64,000 nucleotides of DNA from Caulobacteraceae bacterium (GTDB lineage Bacteria; Pseudomonadota; Alphaproteobacteria; Caulobacterales; Caulobacteraceae), in assembly GCA_027489335.1 (NCBI GenBank), contig JAIXZX010000013.1, forward strand, positions 1 to 64,000, in the 5' to 3' direction. Of the stretch, positions 1-7,727 are shown one piece after another. Both the position numbers and the translations under genes were made by a program. Each line of letters starts with the position of its first letter. Positions within the stretch are counted from its first letter, which is position 1. The notes beneath the pieces were generated by a model. That model had not been told where the DNA came from. It did not search any database and was given only the letters and a program-made list of their open reading frames with translations.

Positions 1-103
1 TCCCCGCATCCTTGTCGATGCAGGTCACCTCATGACCGAAGTCGGCGAAGCACGCCCCGCTCACCAGGCCCACATAGCCCGTCCCGATCATCGCCACTTG
101 CAT
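1..103 (-). CDS. UDP-glucose/GDP-mannose 6-dehydrogenase family protein, N-terminal fragment
   Basis: Only the first 34 codons lie in the window; the gene runs off the left edge. The start is the ATG complementary to 101-103, and the translation begins [16 protein letters not shown], the Rossmann-fold NAD-binding motif (GxGYVGL) of nucleotide-sugar dehydrogenases, followed by a conserved cysteine and HEVTCID. The family oxidises UDP-glucose to UDP-glucuronate or GDP-mannose to GDP-mannuronate in the cytoplasm. The UDP-glucuronate 4-epimerase-like gene 2.4 kb upstream on the same strand favours a UDP-glucose dehydrogenase, but the fragment alone cannot separate the two. It lies 9 nt downstream of the manC-type gene and is probably cotranscribed with it. 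Confidence 0.8.
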   Translation of the reverse strand, partial: MQVAMIGTGYVGLVSGACFADFGHEVTCIDKDAG

Positions 104-112
104 GCGCTGGTC

Positions 113-2296
113 CTAGGTCCTTTGAGGTTCGCCGGCCGTGCGCAGAGCCTGGCTGGCGGCGGCGATGTGATAGAACGAGCTCGCAGGGGCGGGCTCAGGG
201 CGGAAGTCGCCGCAGGGCAGGCTCAGGTCGCGCCAGGCGCCCGTCGCTGGGGTGTCGAGGTAGCGGGCGAGCGCTGAGGCCGGCGCCAGGGCGTCTTCGC
301 CCAGGACCAGGGCGGCCTTCAGCCACTCGGTCTGGGGCCAGAGGCGGGCGCTGGCGTCGCGGACGGTGAAGTCGTCGTTCAGGGCGTTGATCGCTACGCC
401 ACGGGTGAGGTCGACGCCTTCGAGGCCTGAGGCGTAGAGCCTGCGGGCGGCCGGCAGGGCGCGGGGCTCGCCGGTCATCTGCGACCAGCGGGCCAACAGC
501 CAGGCCCATTCGAACTGGTGGCCGGGCTCGATGAGGCGGCCGTCCTCGCCGGGCGCCGGCGCCCAGTCGGCGTTGAAGAACTCTCGCAAGTAACCGCCGT
601 CGGCGTCGATGAAGCGGGTCAGAGCCAGCTCGATGATCTCGGCGGCCAGGGCCTGCCACTCGGGTCCGCCGCCAGCCTCGGCCCAGGCCATGGCGGCCTC
701 CAGCAGGTGCATGTGGGCGTTGGCCTGAAAGGGATGAGCGCCCTCCTCCCGGAAGCCGCCGGCCGGATGGCGCAGGGCCTGGAGAGCCTCAAGCAGAAGG
801 CGGCCTTCACCGGCCAGGTCCACATGGCCCGGGTCAGCGGCGTTGAGGGTGGACATGGCTAGCAGCGCGAACGCCTGATCGTAGAGGGCCGCGGTCTCGT
901 CCAGCGGCTCGCCGGCCTCCGACACCAGGGCGCGGAACAGGCCGTCGGGCCGCCGGTAGCGTTCCAGGAAATAGGTCATGCCGTGCCAGGCGGCCTGCCG
1001 CCAGGGTCCCCGCCAGCCCATCTGGCCGGCGGTGGCGTAGACAAAGGTCTGCCGGGTCTGCACCCGGGAGCGCCGGGGCGCCTCGACGGGAACGCCCTCC
1101 GGCGTCAGGGCCTCATGGAAGCCGCCGCGGACATGGTCGGCGCCCAGCGTCCACCAGAGCGGCAGGGCGCTGGTGCGCAGCCAGCGGTCGAACCAGACCC
1201 GCGCCCCTTCCACCGTGTCAAAGGGGGCCGGCGCGGCCAGGGTCTCTCGCCCCTGGGCCTTCAGCTGGTCGACAGCGGTCTTGACCTGCTGGCTGGCCGA
1301 CAGGTTGCAGACCAGCACCTGGCCCTGGTCGACCACGACGGCCAGATCCTTGACCCCGATCAGCGTCACCTGCGCGCCCGTCGGCGCCCGGACGAGGCAA
1401 TCCTGCGACGCGACAGCCAGGGCCTGTCCCCGCACGGCGTTGCCAGCCTCGTCCCGGGGACTGGCGGCCCAGACCGCGTCCCAGGCGCCCAGGTCCGACC
1501 AGGCGAAGTCCACGGGCAGCACGGCGGCGGCCTTGGTCTTTTCCATGACCGCATAGTCGATGGATATCTTCGGGGCCGTGAGGAAGGCCTCACCCAACAC
1601 CTGGCTCTCGCCTGCGGCGCCCTGCGCCGAGGTCACGGCTTTGCGAGCCGCAGAGCTGATGGCCGGTTCAAAGGCGTCCAGCTCGGCAAGGAGCAGGCGG
1701 GCCGGAGTCACGAAGTTGCCGCTGTTCCACAGGTAGCCAGAGGTGATGTAGCCCCGCGCCGTCTCGGCGTCGGGCTTCTCCACAAAGGCGTCCACCGACC
1801 AGACCGGTCCGGCGGGCGCCCCTGGCGAGATATAGCCGTAGGCCGCGGACGGGGCGTTGGGCCGCACGCCCAGAGTGACGATCTTGCCCTGACGGGCGCC
1901 CTCGACGGCGGCGAGCGCCGCAGCGCGGAAGGCTGCGTCATCGGGGATGTGATGGTCGGCGGACACAACGATTGCGATCCCTTCAGGGTCGCGACCGTCA
2001 ATCCAGGCGCAGGCTGCAGCCATGGCGGCCGCGGAGTCCCGCGCCTCCGGCTCCAGCAGCACAGCGGCCGTCGTGCCAATTTCGGACAGCTGAGCCTCGA
2101 TCAGGGCGCGGTGCGCGAGACCCGCCACCACCACCACCTCGACCGCGCCCGGCAGGCCCGCCACGCGCAGCACCGTCTCCTGGAACATGGAACGGGCGCC
2201 CACCAGGGGCAGGAACTGCTTGGGATGGGCCGGACGCGAGGCCGGCCACAGGCGCGTGCCCGATCCGCCGCACATGATCACCGGATAGATGGCCAA
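113..2296 (-). CDS. Mannose-1-phosphate guanylyltransferase fused to an AGE-family epimerase/isomerase domain
   Basis: A 727-residue two-domain protein. Residues 1 to about 345 form a GDP-mannose pyrophosphorylase: the start MAIYPVIMCGGSGTRLWPAS has the nucleotidyltransferase GGxGTRLWPxSR signature, PKQFLPL follows, and FVEKPD and SGYLWNSGNF occur downstream. Residues from about 355 to 727 (DTVEGARVWFDRWL onward) resemble the (alpha/alpha)6 barrel of the N-acylglucosamine 2-epimerase/mannose isomerase family, with GGFHEAL, NAHMHLLEAAMAW and PGHQFEWAWLLARW. The usual ManC is about 470 residues and ends in a cupin-type phosphomannose isomerase; here an AGE barrel takes that place. Inference: both steps from fructose-6-phosphate or mannose-6-phosphate toward GDP-mannose may be on one chain, with a phosphomannomutase elsewhere. 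The substrate of the barrel is not shown. Confidence 0.87.
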   Translation of the reverse strand: MAIYPVIMCGGSGTRLWPASRPAHPKQFLPLVGARSMFQETVLRVAGLPGAVEVVVVAGLAHRALIEAQLSEIGTTAAVLLEPEARDSAAAMAAACAWIDGRDPEGIAIVVSADHHIPDDAAFRAAALAAVEGARQGKIVTLGVRPNAPSAAYGYISPGAPAGPVWSVDAFVEKPDAETARGYITSGYLWNSGNFVTPARLLLAELDAFEPAISSAARKAVTSAQGAAGESQVLGEAFLTAPKISIDYAVMEKTKAAAVLPVDFAWSDLGAWDAVWAASPRDEAGNAVRGQALAVASQDCLVRAPTGAQVTLIGVKDLAVVVDQGQVLVCNLSASQQVKTAVDQLKAQGRETLAAPAPFDTVEGARVWFDRWLRTSALPLWWTLGADHVRGGFHEALTPEGVPVEAPRRSRVQTRQTFVYATAGQMGWRGPWRQAAWHGMTYFLERYRRPDGLFRALVSEAGEPLDETAALYDQAFALLAMSTLNAADPGHVDLAGEGRLLLEALQALRHPAGGFREEGAHPFQANAHMHLLEAAMAWAEAGGGPEWQALAAEIIELALTRFIDADGGYLREFFNADWAPAPGEDGRLIEPGHQFEWAWLLARWSQMTGEPRALPAARRLYASGLEGVDLTRGVAINALNDDFTVRDASARLWPQTEWLKAALVLGEDALAPASALARYLDTPATGAWRDLSLPCGDFRPEPAPASSFYHIAAASQALRTAGEPQRT

Positions 2297-2501
2297 GCGA
2301 AACTATCCCCCGAAACGTTGGCTGGCCGACCCTTGAGCGACGCAACCTTCAGACCACGTCGGCGCCGGCTCTCGGTTAGCGTGCAAGTCCTGCGCCGGCC
2401 AAGCGGAAAGCCGCTCATTCTGCGCGGCTGAGCCTTATCGACGAAATTTGTTGCGGCTGCATAACGGCAGGCGGGTCGATCGCCCCCGTTCCGCACGGTC
2501 C

Positions 2502-3476
2502 TCAGCCATAGAATTCCCGATACCAGCGCACGAAGCGCGGCAGGCCTTCCGCCAGGCTCACCTTCGGCTGATACCCGGTCAGGGCGCGCAGGCGGGATAT
2601 ATCGGCATAGGTCTGGGTGACATCGCCCGGCTGCATGGGGCGGAACAGCTTCTCGGCCTTCCGGCCAAGGGCGTCTTCCAGCACCGCGATCATGTCCATC
2701 AGGCCTACCGGCGCGCTATCGCCGATGTTCAGGATGCGGTTGCTCCCGCGTTCCGGCGGCTGGTCCAGGGCGCCCAATACCCCGTCGACGATGTCGTCAA
2801 TATAGGTGAAGTCCCTGGCCATTTGTCCCTGGCCGAACACCTCGATGGGCTCGCCGGCCAGGATCTTCTGGGTGAAGCTGAAATAGGCCATGTCCGGCCG
2901 CCCCCACGGTCCGTAGACCGTGAAGAACCGCAAGCCCGTCTGCGGGAAGCCATAGAGCTTGGCGTAGGCGAAGCTCATCAGCTCGCAGGCCCGCTTGGTG
3001 GCGGCATAGAGCGAGACAGGCTCGGCGGCCGCGTCATCCTCGCAGAACCCTGCCCCGCCCTGCGGGCGGTCCCCATAGACCGAACTGGAAGACGCGTAGA
3101 CCAGATGCTGAAACTCCGGCTGGCGTCGGCAGGCCTCCATCACCGACAGGTGGCCCGCCAGATTAGAGCGCTCATAGGCGAAGGGGTTCTCGATCGAGTA
3201 GCGGACGCCAGCCTGGGCGGCCAGATGCACCACCTGCACAGCCCCGCTCTCGCGGACCAAGCTCTCGAAAGCTTCAGCCGCGGCGATATCCAGCCGCACC
3301 ATGCGAAAGTCGGGGTTGGCTTCCAGCCGGGCCGCGCGGGCCGCCTTCAGCGCGGGATCATAATAGGCGTTGAAATCGTCGACCCCGATGACGCGTTCGC
3401 CCCGCGCCATCAGACGCTCAGCCACATGCATGCCGATGAAGCCGGCCGCGCCGGTGACGATTACGGGGGGGCTCAT
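2502..3476 (-). CDS. NAD-dependent epimerase, probable UDP-glucuronate 4-epimerase
   Basis: A 324-residue extended short-chain dehydrogenase. The N terminus has the Rossmann motif TGAAGFIGMHVAERL, the catalytic region has SSSSVYG, and YAATKRACE gives the YxxxK pair. FTVYGPWGRPDMAYFSF and GQMARDFTYIDDIVDG are typical of the UDP-glucuronate 4-epimerase branch (Cap1J/LspL/WbnF type), which interconverts UDP-glucuronate and UDP-galacturonate in the cytoplasm for capsule or O-antigen. It is separated from the manC fusion by 205 nt and lies on the same strand as that gene and the nucleotide-sugar dehydrogenase, so it fits a surface polysaccharide precursor block. A UDP-glucose 4-epimerase role is possible but less likely from the motif spelling. 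Confidence 0.85.
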   Translation of the reverse strand: MSPPVIVTGAAGFIGMHVAERLMARGERVIGVDDFNAYYDPALKAARAARLEANPDFRMVRLDIAAAEAFESLVRESGAVQVVHLAAQAGVRYSIENPFAYERSNLAGHLSVMEACRRQPEFQHLVYASSSSVYGDRPQGGAGFCEDDAAAEPVSLYAATKRACELMSFAYAKLYGFPQTGLRFFTVYGPWGRPDMAYFSFTQKILAGEPIEVFGQGQMARDFTYIDDIVDGVLGALDQPPERGSNRILNIGDSAPVGLMDMIAVLEDALGRKAEKLFRPMQPGDVTQTYADISRLRALTGYQPKVSLAEGLPRFVRWYREFYG

Positions 3477-3611
3477 GGCTGGGCCAGGGTCTCCGCATCA
3501 GTCTCCCGCGACCCCATGCCGACGGAAGGGCCGCAGGGTTCGCATGAAACGCCGCGGCGGTGAAGCTTCACCACGGCCCGAGTTTCACTGATGCAGGACC
3601 GGCAGGGCCGA

Positions 3612-3797
3612 TCAGTCGCCCTTGTGCTCGGGTTTGTCCTTGCGCGAGGTCGACGCCATCTCTTCCAGCTCGCTCTTGCTCATGGACTCGACCATCGATT
3701 TCGAAGCGCCTTTAAGCTCGCTCTTGGGCGTTTCGCCGCGCTTGGCTGACAGGGCTGCCCCAGCGGCCTTCTGCTGGGCTGCGGACTTGGCGGGCAT
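3612..3797 (-). CDS. DUF3008 family small basic protein
   Basis: A 61-residue, highly charged protein beginning MPAKSAAQQKAAGAALSAKR, the pattern of the DUF3008 family, and ending in a lysine/glutamate-rich tail. The start is chosen because AAAGGAGAT lies just before this ATG; an upstream in-frame extension of 27 codons runs toward the tRNA gene and has no comparable signal. No signal peptide or membrane segment is seen. The function is unknown. Members are common small proteins in alphaproteobacteria, and the sequence does not suggest a catalytic role. Confidence 0.8.
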   Translation of the reverse strand: MPAKSAAQQKAAGAALSAKRGETPKSELKGASKSMVESMSKSELEEMASTSRKDKPEHKGD

Positions 3798-3891
3798 GGG
3801 GATCTCCTTTGCGGACTCTGACGTCTCGCCAACCGGTCGGACCCAGCCCGAGTTCCCGGTTTGAAGATCCTGCGCCATTTAGCGCTGATGC

Positions 3892-4213
3892 TGGTGCGGA
3901 CGGCGGGGCTCGAACCCGCACTCCCTTTCGGAAAGCAGATTTTCATACCACTTCGGCTTTCGCCGCCGCTCACGACCGTGAGCGTTCGTGGTCTGGACTA
4001 TCCCTTCGCCCTAGCCTGGAAAGAGGCCGTAGGCGCCGCCCGTCTAGTCTCTACACCTTCCCTCGCCGGGTTTCCCCGGAAGGGCTTGGCTCGGGATTAG
4101 CCTGGGGTCTCCCCGTTAGCCTTCCCCGAGTTTGAGCGGTTCTACGCCGCGGATTTCCCCGCGGGCACTCCAATGGTCAAAGTCTGCTGCGTCTACCGTT
4201 TCGCCACGTCCGC
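3892..4213 (-). tRNA. tRNA-Leu(UAA) interrupted by a group I intron
   Basis: On the minus strand the 5' exon is 4213-4180 and the 3' exon is 3943-3892. The acceptor arms GCGGACG and CGTCCGC pair perfectly, followed by A73 and an encoded CCA. The D arm, an anticodon stem GCAGA/TCTGC, a long variable arm (TTTCC-GAAA-GGGAG) and the T arm GCGGG-TTCGAGC-CCCGC are all present. The spliced anticodon loop reads C-T-TAA-A-A, so the anticodon is UAA, and the long variable arm agrees with leucine. The intron interrupts the gene after U34, the first anticodon base. Without splicing the tRNA could not fold, so its function depends on intron removal. Confidence 0.93.
3944..4179 (-). other. Group I intron (tRNA-Leu type) inside the anticodon loop
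   Basis: A 236-nt insert lies between U34 and A35. The 5' exon ends in U and the intron ends in G (3944), as group I splicing needs. Core elements are visible on the minus strand: CTCAAACTCGGGG near 4134-4122, CTAATCCCGAGCCAAGCC at 4100-4083, AGAGACTAGACGG at about 4052-4040 (P7 5' side and J6/7 area), and GATAGTCC at 4002-3995 (P7 3' side, pairing with GACTA). These match the order and spelling remembered from the cyanobacterial and plastid tRNA-Leu(UAA) introns. There is no room for a homing endonuclease gene. Self-splicing is inferred, not shown. Confidence 0.9.
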
Positions 4214-4364
4214 ATGGGCAGGGTGGTGCCACAGGCGAGCCCTGGGCGCGAGAGCCAATCTGGCTGCAACCGCCCGCGAAAGGCGGCCTTAACCTGCGAT
4301 CTCTAGCCTTTGTCTCTCCCCTTCGCCGCTCTTCGCGGCCTGGCCGCAGGGTGGGCAAAAGACC

Positions 4365-5360
4365 TTGGAACGACGCCGAACCCCCCGCACGCCGATCCGG
4401 CACGCGCCCCGGCGCGAGGATCGCATCAGGCTCCTGGGCGCCGAGCTGGATCTTGTGCGCCCCGAAGAGGTGATGGCTGAGCTGGATCAGCAGGTGGCGG
4501 CGGGCCGCCCCTATCTCGTGGCCAACCACAACCTGCACAGCCTCTATCTGCTGCCGCGTCATCCGGAACTGGCGGCCTTCTATGCCGGCGCCGACCTGAT
4601 CGAGATCGACTCCACGCCGCTGATCGCCTTCGCGCGGCTTCTGGGCCTGCCAGCTCGGCCGTTCCATCGCTGCACCTATCTGGACTGGCGCGATCACTTC
4701 TGGAGCCTGGCGGACCGCCGCGGCTGGCGGGTCTTCTATCTGGGTGGAGCGCCCGGTGTGGCGAAGACAGCCGCCGGACGCATCTCCCGCCTCTATCCAG
4801 GCGCCGTCCTCGGCGTGGCGGACGGCTATTTCGACGCCGCGCCGGCCTCAAGCGACAATCAGGCGGTCCTGAAAGCGATCGCCGACTTCCGGCCAGACAT
4901 CCTTTTGGTGGGGATGGGCATGCCACGGCAGGAGCAGTGGATCCTCGCCAACCGCGCAGCCCTGCCCACCTGCGCTGTCCTGCCAGTGGGCGCGGCCTTC
5001 GACTATGAGGCCGATGTGCAGGCCGCCGCACCGCGGTGGATGGGGCGTGCGGGGTTGGAATGGCTGTTCCGCCTGACCGCTGATCCCAAGCGGCTCTGGC
5101 GCAGGTACTGCGTCGAACCCTGGTTCCTGATCGGCCCGGCCCTGGGCGACGTGGCCCAAGCCCTCAAGGCCGGGCGTCTTCTGCGGAGCGCCGGTTCAGG
5201 CCGCCTGCCGGGTGGCCGCCCAGTCGGCGAGACGGCTCCAGTTCAAGGTCGCCTGGATCTGGGCGTAGATAGCCCCCAGCCATCCCTGCCGGCGGAGCTC
5301 AAGGAAGGTCTCGTCGTCGAGGGCGCGCAACCGGCCCTCGTCGATCGTCTCAAAGCCTGA
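4365..5360 (+). CDS. WecG/TagA/CpsF family glycosyltransferase
   Basis: The core (residues about 20-270) matches the WecG/TagA/CpsF family, which transfers N-acetylmannosamine-type sugars to lipid-linked intermediates at the inner membrane face. Visible marks are ANHNLHSLYLL, DLIEIDSTPLI, VFYLGGAPGVA and GMGMPRQEQWI, the conserved GxPxQExW motif. The only recognisable in-frame start is a TTG at 4365, with no strong ribosome binding site, so the start is uncertain. The last 54 or so codons run antisense to the end of the SapC-like gene (165-nt overlap) and look like out-of-frame sequence, not a conserved tail. Either the gene really overruns or a stop has been lost. The polysaccharide genes nearby support the assignment. 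Confidence 0.82.
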   Translation: MERRRTPRTPIRHAPRREDRIRLLGAELDLVRPEEVMAELDQQVAAGRPYLVANHNLHSLYLLPRHPELAAFYAGADLIEIDSTPLIAFARLLGLPARPFHRCTYLDWRDHFWSLADRRGWRVFYLGGAPGVAKTAAGRISRLYPGAVLGVADGYFDAAPASSDNQAVLKAIADFRPDILLVGMGMPRQEQWILANRAALPTCAVLPVGAAFDYEADVQAAAPRWMGRAGLEWLFRLTADPKRLWRRYCVEPWFLIGPALGDVAQALKAGRLLRSAGSGRLPGGRPVGETAPVQGRLDLGVDSPQPSLPAELKEGLVVEGAQPALVDRLKA

Positions 5361-5909
5361 CAGGGACATCTGGCCGCCGTCTGGCAGGTCGATCACCGCC
5401 CGCCGGCCATCCAGCAGCTCCAACGCCCGTAACGCGTCTACAAAGGGCTGGGTGGCGCGTTCGGCCGCCTGGGCGGAGCGGCAGAACTGCATGGCCGATT
5501 CCAGGAGGCCCGTCGGCTGGCCCTGTTCGAACAGCGGCGCGCCGCCGGCCGGGATCAGGACGTCCTCACCCTCATTGATGCATAGGGCGACCATGTCGTC
5601 CTGCTGGGTCAGGATGAAGGGATAGCGCCGCACATAGATCGGCACATAGGCGCCGTCGCGCCATCCCCCCGTCTCGTCGACGAACAGGTTCTCCCCCTCC
5701 CGCAGGCCGAGGATGGCCACAGGCCTCGAGCCCTCACCGGCGGCGAAGGCGACGGGGTACCACTGGGCGGCCAGGGGGATTTCAGCCAGGGTCAGGGGAA
5801 CGGCGTTGGCCTCCCGGGCGAAGCCGAAGTCCAGGGGCGCGCGCAGCTGCAACGCGCCGTGGCGCTCCAGACTGATCGTGACCGGATTGTCGTAAAACAG
5901 CGGCTTCAT
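5196..5909 (-). CDS. SapC family protein
   Basis: A 237-residue protein with MKPLFYDNPVTISLERHGAL near the start, VPLTLAEIPLAAQWYPVAFA and YVPIYVRRYPFIL, the pattern of the SapC family (named from Campylobacter S-layer-associated proteins). The molecular role is not established. The ATG at 5909 is preferred because GGGAGGGAGCC lies about 8 nt upstream; a TTG eight codons earlier would overlap that signal. No signal peptide is visible. Its 3' end overlaps the convergent glycosyltransferase gene by 165 nt. It lies in a surface polysaccharide neighbourhood, consistent with a cell-envelope role, which remains inference. Confidence 0.83.
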   Translation of the reverse strand: MKPLFYDNPVTISLERHGALQLRAPLDFGFAREANAVPLTLAEIPLAAQWYPVAFAAGEGSRPVAILGLREGENLFVDETGGWRDGAYVPIYVRRYPFILTQQDDMVALCINEGEDVLIPAGGAPLFEQGQPTGLLESAMQFCRSAQAAERATQPFVDALRALELLDGRRAVIDLPDGGQMSLSGFETIDEGRLRALDDETFLELRRQGWLGAIYAQIQATLNWSRLADWAATRQAA

Positions 5910-6042
5910 GTCGGTATTGGCTCCCTCCCCCAAGGAAACTGCTCCGGGTCCAGACTTATGGACCGACCCCTTCGTCGCATCCTGACGCGAAGCCGTCTAT
6001 GTGCGAAGCCTCTGCGCCGCACCCCCACCTGGAAGCTTAACC

Positions 6043-6669
6043 ATGGCCGACCTCCCTCAGCCTCTGCCCGTGAACATCGATCAGATCAAAGGCTTTCTCG
6101 ATCCGACCGAGGGCGCAGCCCTGCAGCGCGCGGCGCTCGAAGGCTCGAAATTCGGGGGCTGCCTTGAGATCGGCGCCTATTGCGGCAAGTCGGCCATCTA
6201 TATCGGGGCGGCGCTGAAGACCCTCGGCGCGGTCCTGTTTACGGTCGATCACCACAGGGGCTCGGAGGAGAACCAGCCGGGCTGGGAGTATCATGACGCC
6301 GAGCTCTGGGACACTGCGGCGGGCGCCATGGACACCCTGCCTCACCTGCGCCGGAACCTGCGGGCGGCCGGGCTGGAGGAGACGGTGATCCCTATTGTCG
6401 GCCGCTCGGCCCAAGTGGCGGCCCACTGGGGCGGACGCCTGGGCTTCCTGTTCATTGATGGCGGCCACACCCTGGAGGCGGCCCTGGCCGACTATCGCGG
6501 CTGGACGCCGCATCTGGCGCAAGGCGGCCTGCTGGCCATTCACGACGTCTTTCCAGAACCCGCTGACGGCGGCCGGCCGCCGTTCGAAATCTACCAGCGG
6601 GCGCTCGCCTCGGACCTGTTCGCCGAGGTGGAAGCGGTCAAGAGCCTGCGGGTCCTGCGCCGCCTCTAA
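6043..6669 (+). CDS. Class I SAM-dependent methyltransferase
   Basis: A 208-residue protein from the ATG at 6043. GCLEIGAYCGKSAIYIG is the SAM-binding glycine motif, FTVDHHRGSEEN supplies the acidic ribose contact, and FLFIDGGHTLEAALADYRGW with GGLLAIHDVF follow the Methyltransf_24 pattern found with polysaccharide genes. The substrate is unknown. A TTAACCAT sequence overlaps the start codon (6037-6044). The stop overlaps the stop of the convergent toroid-protein gene by 4 nt. A GTG 14 codons upstream is open but adds an unlikely arginine/proline-rich leader. A small-molecule or glycan methyltransferase role is inferred from context only. Confidence 0.82.
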   Translation: MADLPQPLPVNIDQIKGFLDPTEGAALQRAALEGSKFGGCLEIGAYCGKSAIYIGAALKTLGAVLFTVDHHRGSEENQPGWEYHDAELWDTAAGAMDTLPHLRRNLRAAGLEETVIPIVGRSAQVAAHWGGRLGFLFIDGGHTLEAALADYRGWTPHLAQGGLLAIHDVFPEPADGGRPPFEIYQRALASDLFAEVEAVKSLRVLRRL

Positions 6670-7727
6670 CCGTGGCTCACCAGCACTTGGGACGCCGGCG
6701 TCAGATCATAGACGGCGTCATGGGCGAGGATAGCGGCGGCCTGGGTCCAGGTCGGCCGTTCTTCCGGCCAGATGATGGCCTCCTGGAACTGCCAGCCCAT
6801 CCAGTAGACCCCGTCTCCGTCCCGGTGGGCGTCCTGCCAGGTCAGCACCTCAACGGCTTGCTCGCGCCGCCCCAGGGCCACCAGGGTCATGACGAGCTCA
6901 CAGGTCTCCGCCACGGTCGCCCAGGGCTGGTCAGCCACGCAGCGGCAGCCGACGCCCGGCTCCACGAACCGCGACCAGCCGGCGTCCAGGCGCTCCAGGG
7001 CCGCTGGCCCTGCCAGCGCCCCGCCAAGCATCGGATAGTACCAGTCCATGGCGAATCCAGAGCGATCGGCCGTGCGGTCGAAGCGCCCAGGCTGCGTGCG
7101 CAAGGCAAGGCCCAGCCGCGCCTTAGCCTCCGCCCAACGGGGTTGCGGTTTGCCCATCAACTCGGCCAGCCGCAAGGCGCATTCCAGGCTCTTATGGATC
7201 GAGCCGCAGCCGGCGCGCACCGCGTCATCGGCGCTGGTCAGGTGAGCCTCGGCCGACCAGGAGATGTCCCCGGCCTCATGCTGAAGCGACAGGACGAAAT
7301 CGATAGCGCGCCGCACCATGGGCCAGTAGGGCCGCACCAGCGCCGCATCGCCGGTGAGCACATAGCTGTGCCAGACCACGACGGCGCAATAGGCGGCGAA
7401 ATTGGTGTCCCGAAACGCCGGGGGCCGGACCCTGGCCATGTGCAGCCGGTCGGCCATGGGCAGCATGTTGCCATACTCACCGAGCCAGGCGCCGTCGGCG
7501 CCCTGGCGGGCCGCCAGGCAGTCCAGACCGCTGCGCGCGGCGTCCCACTCGCCGGCGACGGCCAACGCCATGACGCACTCCCCGTGGTTCCAGGGATCCC
7601 AGGGGCCAGCCTCGAACCAGGGGATCGCGCCATCGGCGCCCTGAGTCTGCAGCATGCAGAGGACCGCGCCGGTAAGTGGGTCTCGGCGGCGCGGCGGCGC
7701 CTTTCGTGTGGCCTGCGGCGCGCTCAT
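6666..7727 (-). CDS. Alpha/alpha-toroid (prenyltransferase-like repeat) protein of a glycan operon
   Basis: A 353-residue protein with repeated helical units such as TQGADGAIPWFE, AARQGADGAWLGEYG and WPMVRRAIDFVLSLQHEAGD, typical of (alpha/alpha)6 toroids. Homologues are often labelled prenyltransferase or glycoside-hydrolase-like because of squalene-cyclase-type repeats; I cannot assign an active site. There is no signal peptide or membrane segment. Its start overlaps the end of the methyltransferase gene by 4 nt, and it is the last gene of a translationally coupled three-gene operon with that methyltransferase and a GT4 glycosyltransferase. A role in processing or recognising a glycan is therefore inferred. 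Confidence 0.75.
   Translation of the reverse strand: MSAPQATRKAPPRRRDPLTGAVLCMLQTQGADGAIPWFEAGPWDPWNHGECVMALAVAGEWDAARSGLDCLAARQGADGAWLGEYGNMLPMADRLHMARVRPPAFRDTNFAAYCAVVVWHSYVLTGDAALVRPYWPMVRRAIDFVLSLQHEAGDISWSAEAHLTSADDAVRAGCGSIHKSLECALRLAELMGKPQPRWAEAKARLGLALRTQPGRFDRTADRSGFAMDWYYPMLGGALAGPAALERLDAGWSRFVEPGVGCRCVADQPWATVAETCELVMTLVALGRREQAVEVLTWQDAHRDGDGVYWMGWQFQEAIIWPEERPTWTQAAAILAHDAVYDLTPASQVLVSHG

Noticed and set aside
983-2431. A 482-codon plus-strand frame opposite the manC-type gene
   Set aside because: Shadow of the guanylyltransferase gene, whose motifs are unmistakable.
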